DNA of 64,000 bases from an uncultured Opitutaceae bacterium (GTDB lineage: Bacteria > Verrucomicrobiota > Verrucomicrobiia > Opitutales > Opitutaceae): the NCBI GenBank assembly GCA_903952145.1, contig CAJBES010000104.1, positions 1 through 64,000 of the forward strand, given 5' to 3'. Below, one piece after another: positions 57,099 through 64,000 of this stretch (positions within the stretch are counted from its first letter, which is position 1; every line of letters begins with the position of its first letter). The translations under genes and the position numbers were made by a program. The notes under the pieces are model-generated. The model had not been told where the DNA came from. It saw only the letters and a list, made by a program, of their open reading frames with translations, and made no database searches.

Positions 57099-58235
57099 TG
57101 CTCACCTCTCCTCTCGCTCCCCGCGTCGCCGTCATCGGCGCCGGTCTCATGGGCCGTGAAGTCGCCAGTGCCTTTGGCCGCTGGTTCGTTCTCCTGGACT
57201 GCCCCGTTCGCCCCGAACTCGTCGCCGTGTGCGATGTCAACCCTGCCGCCTTGGCATGGTTCCGCCAGGTGCCTACGGTCAAATACTTCGATACCGATCA
57301 CCGCACCCTCCTCGCCCGTGCCGACATCGACGTCGTTTACGTGGCCGTCCCCCACCATCTCCACGAATCACTCTACTGCGATGTCCTCCGCGCCGGCAAG
57401 GACCTGTTCGCCGAGAAACCCTTCGGCATCGACCTCGCCGCCGCCGGCCGCATCCGGGACGAAGGCGCGAAACGCGGCCGCTTCGTGCGCGTCTCCTCCG
57501 AGTTCCCCTTCCTTCCCGGCGTGCAGCGGGCAATTGCCGCCGCCCGCTCCGGTTCGTTCGGCAAGATCCTGGGCATCCGGAACAGTTTTCTCCATTCCAG
57601 TGACCTCGACCCGGCCAAACCCATCCACTGGAAACGCCAGACCAGGTTCTGCGGTGAGGCCGGCGTCATGAATGATCTCGGCCTCCACGTGGCCCATATC
57701 CCCTTGCGCCTGGGCTGGAAACCCACCCGGCTCTACGCCCAACTCCAGAAGATCTACTCCGAGCGCCCCGACGGCAAGGGTGGCACCACCCCCAGCGACA
57801 CTTGGGACAACGCCACCCTCCACTGCACCGTCGATCTGCCCGGCCAGGCCGGCGTTCCCCTGACTTTGGAGACCAAACGGATGAGTCCTGCAAATATGAA
57901 CACATGGGAGATCGAAATCCTCGGGACCGACAGCGGAGTGCGCTACTCCACCAAAACAACCCAAGACGCTGCTAACCTATTCCCGAGGCAAGGAGCAGGT
58001 TTGGGCCTCGGTCGACCTCGGCTTCGCCATGCCTTTCAAGACCATCACCGGCGGCATTTTTGAGCCCGGTTTCCCCGACATCATCCAGCAGATGTGGGCC
58101 ACCTACCTCACCGAACGCGCCGGCCAACTGGGCGACCGTTTCGGCTGCGCCACGCCCGACGAAGCCGTTGCCCACCACGAACTCTGGGCCGCCGCCCTGC
58201 AAAGCCACACCGAACAACGCGTCGTGGCCCTGTAA
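57099..58235 (+). pseudogene. Gfo/Idh/MocA oxidoreductase with a single-nucleotide frameshift near 57953-57962
   Basis: VAVIGAGLMGREVASAFGRWF...GKDLFAEKPFGIDLAAAG in frame 1; after YSTKT the coding sense continues in another frame as KTLLTYSRGKEQVWASVDLGFAMPFKTITGGIFEPGFPDIIQQMWATYLTERAGQLGDRFGCATPDEAVAHHELWAAALQSHTEQRVVAL*. Confidence 0.8.
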
Positions 58236-58417
58236 TTCCAACCGCCAGTGATTCTAGCCCCGCAAGTCTGTCGACTTGAAAACTACCCGCCTCCAAGCCG
58301 CTCCTGGCTGTAACCGTGACTTCATCCCCGCCGGGGCTGAACGCGCCGGGGTGCCAGCCGTCTTCTGGGACGCAGACTTCACCGCCGCCCGCACCCAGGT
58401 CAAAGGTCACTCTGTTT

Positions 58418-59362
58418 ATGAAAAAAAACTCCGGTAAGTTTACGTTCGCTCCGGCGGACTTCATTCCGTTCCGCGACACGAAGGCGATTGCCCGTGTCCG
58501 CAAGATCAAGCGGGAGGACATCACGAAACACCGCAATCCCGACTTCCGCATCACAGTCCTGCCCGACACCGCGATCGAATTCATCTGGATCACGGACATG
58601 TTCTTCCGGATCAAAGCGGCCATGGAGGCCGGTGAGACGTTCGTCATGATCATGCCCAATCCCTGGCCGGGTTACAGCAAGCTCGCCGCCATGCTCAACC
58701 GCGCCCGCATCAACTGCCGGAAGCTGCACACGTTCAACATGGACGAATACGCCGACGAGCAGGGCCGGATCGCGCCCGAGTCGTGGGAATTCGGCTTCGG
58801 CCACGCCTTCAAGAAGTATTTCTGGGCCCAGCTGGAACCCAAGCTCCGCCCGGCGGAAAAGCAGGTGCGAATCTTTACGGACCGGAACCTGAAGGATTAC
58901 GGCAAAATGCTCGCCGATCTCGGCGGCGCCGACATCTGCTACAGCGGCCCGGGCTGGACGGGCCATCTCGCATTTATTGAACCTGACGCCCCCGAGTTTG
59001 CCGGCTCATTGGAGCAATGGAAGCAAATGGGCCCGCGCGTTTGCACGCTCAGCCCGTTCACCATCGCGCAAAATTCCCTCCATGGCTGCTTCGGCATGAG
59101 CGGCGATCTGTGCGCCGTGCCACCCAAGGCGGCCACCATCGGGCCGGCCGAGGTCATAGCGGCCAAGCACCGGATCGACCTGCACACGATTACGGTCGAC
59201 GGCTCCTTCGCCTCCTGGCAGCGCCTGACCACGCGTCTGGTGCTGCATGGTCCCGTGACACCACGCGTGCCGGAGTCGATCCTACAGACGCTCCGCACCG
59301 ATGTCTGGGTGTCGGAGTCGATCGCCGCGAACATCGAGACCCGCTGGGACAAGGGCTATTGA
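58418..59362 (+). CDS. Glucosamine-6-phosphate deaminase (NagB/RpiA-fold)-like protein
   Basis: KLHTFNMDEYADEQGRIAPESWEFGFGHAFKKYFW; DICYSGPGWTGHLAFIEPDAPEF; CAVPPKAATIGPAEVIAAKHRIDLHTI. Confidence 0.82.
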   Translation: MKKNSGKFTFAPADFIPFRDTKAIARVRKIKREDITKHRNPDFRITVLPDTAIEFIWITDMFFRIKAAMEAGETFVMIMPNPWPGYSKLAAMLNRARINCRKLHTFNMDEYADEQGRIAPESWEFGFGHAFKKYFWAQLEPKLRPAEKQVRIFTDRNLKDYGKMLADLGGADICYSGPGWTGHLAFIEPDAPEFAGSLEQWKQMGPRVCTLSPFTIAQNSLHGCFGMSGDLCAVPPKAATIGPAEVIAAKHRIDLHTITVDGSFASWQRLTTRLVLHGPVTPRVPESILQTLRTDVWVSESIAANIETRWDKGY

Positions 59363-59630
59363 GGTCCCGCAGCGATGCGAGCACGCCACGCGCCCCACGA
59401 AATCCCGTCGGGGCGCGCCGGAAAAGCGGAACTGACGGCGGGAGGCAGAATCACTTTTGGGCATGATCACTGAAGACAAGCTCCCACACCTCACCTGGCT
59501 GGTTCCCGGGGTCCTTTTCTGATGGGGCGATCCAAAACATAGGGCAGCCACAAACGAGCGGCCTCTCTTGGCTTTGCGTCCAAGTAGGCAAAGCCGGCCC
59601 CGAAATGGCCGGCCGCACCGGCCACCGGCC

Positions 59631-61064
59631 TCACCACAGCCCCAAGTTGATCCGCCAGAGGTGCAGGGGTCGGTCCGTGTCGTTGTGCACCACGAGTTCG
59701 TTGTCCCCGGCCCGGAGGAGATCGGGCGCAAAGCGGAAACTGCGGCACTCCTCCCTGCGGGGACGCGCCAACCCGGCCGGCTGGTCCGCATCATAGGTGT
59801 ACTCGAGGAACAGCTCGGGGGCCCGCGCGCGTTGGAAACACTCCAGCGCTTGCCCGTTCAGGGTGGCCCGAACATCCCCGCCGGTTTGCAGCAGCAACCG
59901 CGCCCGCCCGGCCGGTAAGGCCGCAGGTGGCACCCGCAGGGCCACGGTGAACGTCTCCCCCACCGCCAGCGTCACCGGCAGGATCCCCGGCAGGTCCACA
60001 TCCTTGCGCCACCGCCGTTGCGTCACGGAAAAGAGCAGCGGTTTGCGGCAGGCTGTCGCGGGATCCCCGATCCCCGCAATCATGCCGGCATATACCTCCT
60101 GGTTCAAGCCACGGCCGGTGAGGGGGAAGTTGAACATGCTGATGCCATCGGCCCCGGACTCGTAAAGCCCGGTGCAAAGCCCGCGCACGGACTCGGCGCT
60201 CTGCCACTGAAACCCGTGCAGCCCCTCAATCGTCGCGTAGATCGGCACGGCATGCGCGCCCATCGCCGCCCGCATTTCCGCGATCGGCATGAAGTAGTCG
60301 GAGGTGAGAAACGCTCCCGCCGTCACGGCATCCACCAAGCCGAGCCGCGTCCACTCCACCACCTCGGTGCCGAGAACCCGGCAGCCGGCCAGTGAAGTCG
60401 GCACCCGGGCAAAGAGTTTGATGCCCTTCGCGTTGGTCATGGCGCGGATCTCCGCCATGAACCGGGTCAGGTGATCGCGTTTCGCCCAGACCTCCTGCGG
60501 CGTGCCGGACAGGTGCCGGGGAAAGCGCATCCAATCGAGCTGGATCCCGTCCATCTGATAGTTCGCCAGCACTTCCGCAAAATACCTGACGAAATACGGC
60601 GGCACCGCCGGATGGGAGTAATCCAACGCAAAGTTCATGTTGTCGTGGTCCCCGCGGTCGATCGCGGCCTGGTCCACGATGCAGTCGGGTTGCTGTTCGC
60701 GCACCATGGGAAGATTCCAGCCGTCGGCGTCCTCCGGGTTGTGCACATCGTTCATGCGAAAGGTAACAAAGGTCTCCTTCCCCGACGCCCGCAGCCGGCC
60801 CAGGTAGTAGCCAAAGGGATCGTTCCCCTTGGCGTGTTCCTTGACGAGCTGCCGGCAGCGCGGGTCCACCTTGCCCACCTTGGTCGGATAATAGAAGCGC
60901 CCCGCGCCACAGCACAGCAGGTAGGTGGAAACATTCGGCGGACAATCCTCCACCGCCTCGTCGATGTCCTTGGTGTAGTCCTCGCCCAGCTGGCTGAAGA
61001 CGTTGTGCCCGTCATCGTCGAGCAGGATGCGAGGCTCGTTCAGGCGGCGGAAAGAGGGATGCAT
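59631..61064 (-). CDS. Uncharacterised TIM-barrel hydrolase-like protein with C-terminal beta-sandwich (paralog 2)
   Basis: LNEPRILLDDDGHNVF...FVTFRMNDVHN...MDGIQLDWMRFPRHLSG...GADGISMFNFPLTGRGLNQ...RSFRFAPDLLRAGDNELVVHNDTDRPLHLWRINLGLW. Confidence 0.7.
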   Translation of the reverse strand: MHPSFRRLNEPRILLDDDGHNVFSQLGEDYTKDIDEAVEDCPPNVSTYLLCCGAGRFYYPTKVGKVDPRCRQLVKEHAKGNDPFGYYLGRLRASGKETFVTFRMNDVHNPEDADGWNLPMVREQQPDCIVDQAAIDRGDHDNMNFALDYSHPAVPPYFVRYFAEVLANYQMDGIQLDWMRFPRHLSGTPQEVWAKRDHLTRFMAEIRAMTNAKGIKLFARVPTSLAGCRVLGTEVVEWTRLGLVDAVTAGAFLTSDYFMPIAEMRAAMGAHAVPIYATIEGLHGFQWQSAESVRGLCTGLYESGADGISMFNFPLTGRGLNQEVYAGMIAGIGDPATACRKPLLFSVTQRRWRKDVDLPGILPVTLAVGETFTVALRVPPAALPAGRARLLLQTGGDVRATLNGQALECFQRARAPELFLEYTYDADQPAGLARPRREECRSFRFAPDLLRAGDNELVVHNDTDRPLHLWRINLGLW

Positions 61065-61363
61065 AAGTGGGATCGGAAAATGACGGCGGATCGGGGAAAC
61101 AGCCAACCAGCCTGACCGTCGCGTTCCTCAGGACGAGCTATTCATTATGCTTTCAGCCATTGCGTGCCGTGGCGCGCCAGGTCATGCCGTTGAGCCAGCC
61201 GGCACCAGTGCCGCTGCCCTTGCGTGAGCATGACTCATCACCCGAACCCACCCGACCGCGTCCATGAACCCGCCCGATCGAATTCGTCGCCACTTGGCTG
61301 ATGCGCAATTGGAGCAATTAAAGGCGTTTTTCACCGCACTGGGCTTGGCCTGATCAATTTCTC

Positions 61364-62278
61364 ATGAACTACCAAATCGGCGTCCATGGCGACGACACCC
61401 AAACTGAATTAATTCTGGTCAGTCCGGCGGGTATAATCTGCGGACAGCGCATCATCATCGGCTGCAATCCCGATATCTACCTCGACCAGGACACGATTCG
61501 TTCTGTCCTTTTGGAAGGACTGGACGCCCTCGCCGCGCAGGCCAAGGTCCGGGACGCAGATGCCACCATCGCGCACACCCTGCTGTGTCTCCCCGGCAGC
61601 CCCAGTTTTTGGGACGGGATCGTCGCCCGCCTGCACCATTTCAGTAAAGCCACTGCCTGCCCACCTTACCTCCCCGTCCTGGAACTCGCGACCCGTGGTC
61701 ATCCGGGCCTCGTCGTGGATTGCGGAAGGCTCCGGTCATTCGTGGCGGCCCGCGGCCCTGATAACGGCATGCACAGCGCCCGCAACTTCGGCTGCCGCCT
61801 GAGTGATCCGGGCAGTGACTACGACCTCGGGCGACGCGCCCTGATCCGCGCCCTCACCGAGTTACAGGGTTGGGCTGAGCCCTCCGACCTGGGCCACGCT
61901 GTTTGCACGGCGATGAAGGCAACCGAACCGATCCTGCTCGCCACCAAACTCAACGGGCCTTCCGTCTCGTCTGCCCAGGTCGCCGACCTCGCCCCGTCGG
62001 TCATCGCGCTGGCCGCCCAAGGTGACGCCGCAGCCGTCGCTGTGGTTCGCGAGTCATTAGGTGAGTTGTTGCTGATCACCCGCGACGTGCGGACCAAACT
62101 CTTTGGCGGATCAACCCTCACCGACCGCCCCGTTGCCATCGGCCTGCGCGGAGCAATTCTGCAAACCGCGCTGGCGCAGCAAGTGGTGGTGGAGGTCCTC
62201 GATACCATTACAACACCCGTGCTGATCGCCGAAAACCCCGGCGAAGGCTTGCGCCGCCTGCTCGTTCGCACCGCCTGA
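61364..62278 (+). CDS. BadF/BadG/BcrA/BcrD or NAGK-like ATPase-fold protein with altered phosphate motif
   Basis: MNYQIGVHGDDTQTELILVSPAGIICG aligns to VDGGGTKT-type N-termini; LVVDCGRLRSFVAARG; LGRRALIRALTELQGW. Confidence 0.6.
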   Translation: MNYQIGVHGDDTQTELILVSPAGIICGQRIIIGCNPDIYLDQDTIRSVLLEGLDALAAQAKVRDADATIAHTLLCLPGSPSFWDGIVARLHHFSKATACPPYLPVLELATRGHPGLVVDCGRLRSFVAARGPDNGMHSARNFGCRLSDPGSDYDLGRRALIRALTELQGWAEPSDLGHAVCTAMKATEPILLATKLNGPSVSSAQVADLAPSVIALAAQGDAAAVAVVRESLGELLLITRDVRTKLFGGSTLTDRPVAIGLRGAILQTALAQQVVVEVLDTITTPVLIAENPGEGLRRLLVRTA

Positions 62279-62302
62279 TATCCCGAAGGTAATTCGCCTG
62301 GT

Positions 62303-63412
62303 GTGCCACTTATGCGCGAATCATTTCTGCAATTGCTGCGTGGCGAGAAGCCAAGTGAGGTGGTGTGGACGGCCGATATCAGCTACTGGGTGGATGGTTG
62401 CGTCCACGCAGGCAAAGCCGACCCGAAATGGCAGACCGAACTGGGCCACCTTGAGCTTTGCCGCGACCTCGGCTGCATGCCCTATTACTGGTATGGCAAA
62501 TTCTGGGCGGCCGAGCCGCAGTTCGCCGGCGTGGAGGTCATCGTTGAAAATAATCTTGGTCTGCGCCGGTGCACCTGGCGGACTCCGGTCGGCGACCTGA
62601 TCGGGGAAACCGCTTTCATGGAGGAGAGCTGGTCGGAAGCGCCGGTGCGCTATGCCGTGCAGACGGAGCACGACCTTGATATTCTGCTGTTCATGCTGGC
62701 ACGACGGCGGATGGAGCCGGTGAATCTGGCTGACTACCGGCAGCGGCTGGAGCTGTGGGCCCGTTATGATGGCGTGCCTTGCCTGGGTCTGCCGCGCAGT
62801 CCCTTGCCCGCCTTCATCGTCGAGTGGGCCGGCGTGGAGCACGGGGCTTTGTTGGCGATGGATTGTCCGGAGAAGGTGGCCGAAGCCTTGAACCTGATGG
62901 AACAGCAGGAGCGGCCGGTCATTGAAGCCGTGTGCGCGCTGGCCCCGCCGGTGGTGCATTTCCCCGACAACCTGTCGAGTGCCAACCTGACTTCATTCTT
63001 CGACCAACACATGGCGGCCCGGTATCGGCGGCGCCTCGAGCCGTTGCACGCGGCCGGTGTGCGGTGTGCCGTGCATCTGGATGGCACCGTGCGCGGGCTG
63101 CTGCCCAAACTGGCGCAGGTTGGTTTTGATGCCGTGGAGGCGCTGACACCAAAACCGATGGGTGATGTCGGCTTGCAGGAGATGCGCGCAGTGGCCGCCA
63201 GCGGAAGCCTGGTGTTGTGGGGGGGCGTCCCCGGCGCCATGTTTGCCCCGCCGTTTGTCTGGCCCGACATGCAGACGCACGTAGAAAAGCTGCTGGAATG
63301 CTGGCGGGACCAGCCCTTCATCGTCGGTGTGGCCGACCAAGTGCCGCCAAATGGAGACATCGGGCTTGTCCGGCAGGTGGCGAAACTTTTGGCGGCAAGG
63401 CCGCCCTCCTGA
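62303..63412 (+). CDS. Uroporphyrinogen decarboxylase family protein
   Basis: MRESFLQLLRGEKPSEVVWTADISYW; VHLDGTVRGLLPKLAQVGFDAVEALTPKPMGDVGLQEMRAVAASGSLVLWGGVPGAMF. Confidence 0.82.
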   Translation: MPLMRESFLQLLRGEKPSEVVWTADISYWVDGCVHAGKADPKWQTELGHLELCRDLGCMPYYWYGKFWAAEPQFAGVEVIVENNLGLRRCTWRTPVGDLIGETAFMEESWSEAPVRYAVQTEHDLDILLFMLARRRMEPVNLADYRQRLELWARYDGVPCLGLPRSPLPAFIVEWAGVEHGALLAMDCPEKVAEALNLMEQQERPVIEAVCALAPPVVHFPDNLSSANLTSFFDQHMAARYRRRLEPLHAAGVRCAVHLDGTVRGLLPKLAQVGFDAVEALTPKPMGDVGLQEMRAVAASGSLVLWGGVPGAMFAPPFVWPDMQTHVEKLLECWRDQPFIVGVADQVPPNGDIGLVRQVAKLLAARPPS

Positions 63413-63550
63413 CCCGCGAACGCTTGCTCCACCGTCTGACATTTTAACCGGTCCTGACAGCGCGCCCCGCGGTCGAGGCTCCTGCCTAGTCCCGGTCGCG
63501 CCCTGCCCGTCAAATCGCCCAGGCTAGACGCTATCTGAAAGACCTTGATC

Positions 63551-64000
63551 TTATCGCTCCTTTGCCAGCTGGGGATGGGCGAGCGGGTAGTTCCCGTGCC
63601 GTTTGAACGCCTCGTATTGGCGCTGCGCCTGGGCCGCCGTGACGCCGATGGACTCGGGTTGCTGGTAAGCCTTGACCATGAAACCCCCGCCGTAATTGCC
63701 CAGTTGCCAGATTTGCTGCCGGGCCTCCGCCTCGATGGCGTCCAGACTGCCCGCAGTCATGGTTTTTTGGATGTCCGTGCTGTTCCAAAAACAGATTTTG
63801 CCCCCGTAGTTTTTCCCCAGCCATTCGATTCCCATGAGGGTGGGCTGGTCCAGCTGCAAGACGTCGCAACCGCCTTCGATGAACAGGTCCATGTAGGGGC
63901 GAACCTGACCGCAGCAGTGATGGATGAAGTGCATCCCATGCTCGTGCAGCAGGTCCGTGGTGCGCTTGTAGCGCGGGAAATACAGTTCGCGAAACTGGGC
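63551..64000 (-). CDS. Uroporphyrinogen decarboxylase family protein, C-terminal part (runs off right edge)
   Basis: AQFRELYFPRYKRTTDLLHEHGMHFIHHCCGQVRPYMDLFIEGGCDVLQLDQPTLMGIEWLGKNYGGKICFWNSTDIQKTM; open to the window end. Confidence 0.8.
   Translation of the reverse strand, partial: AQFRELYFPRYKRTTDLLHEHGMHFIHHCCGQVRPYMDLFIEGGCDVLQLDQPTLMGIEWLGKNYGGKICFWNSTDIQKTMTAGSLDAIEAEARQQIWQLGNYGGGFMVKAYQQPESIGVTAAQAQRQYEAFKRHGNYPLAHPQLAKER

Noticed and set aside
1-64000. CRISPR array, tRNA, rRNA, prophage or defence system
   Set aside because: Looked for regular spaced repeats, cloverleaf or rRNA-like tracts and phage/defence domains; none recognised by eye.

Overview
High-GC, gene-dense bacterial window whose gene families and style suggest Verrucomicrobia/Opitutaceae (inference, no marker gene checked). 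It reads as a large carbohydrate and amino-sugar catabolism island. Supported genes: GH38 alpha-mannosidase (partial, left edge); a tight nucleotidyltransferase-GH116-sugar kinase-PIG-L deacetylase operon; D-lyxose isomerase-like and mutarotase-like genes; five Gfo/Idh/MocA oxidoreductases (one frameshifted); two paralogous HpcH/HpaI aldolases; a HisD-family dehydrogenase; three intact and one partial UroD-family genes; two paralogous TIM-barrel hydrolase-like proteins; a FadR/GntR regulator with candidate GTATAC operators; an orphan solute-binding protein with a TPR partner; DapA-like, BNR-sialidase-like and a fused amidohydrolase-aminotransferase; a compact YchF-like protein without a P-loop; a GxGYxYP-family protein; NagA; FGGY kinase; ceramidase-like protein; DeoR regulator with an aminotransferase/aldolase/Gfo-Idh/NagB-like operon; and a BadF/NAGK-like protein with an altered phosphate motif. 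There are several gene remnants (SDR with in-frame core deletion, IS5-type transposase N-terminus, TonB receptor N-terminus abutting a Gfo/Idh fragment) and REP/BIME-like hairpins. No rRNA, tRNA or CRISPR array was recognised. All family calls come from reading the translations, not from database searches.
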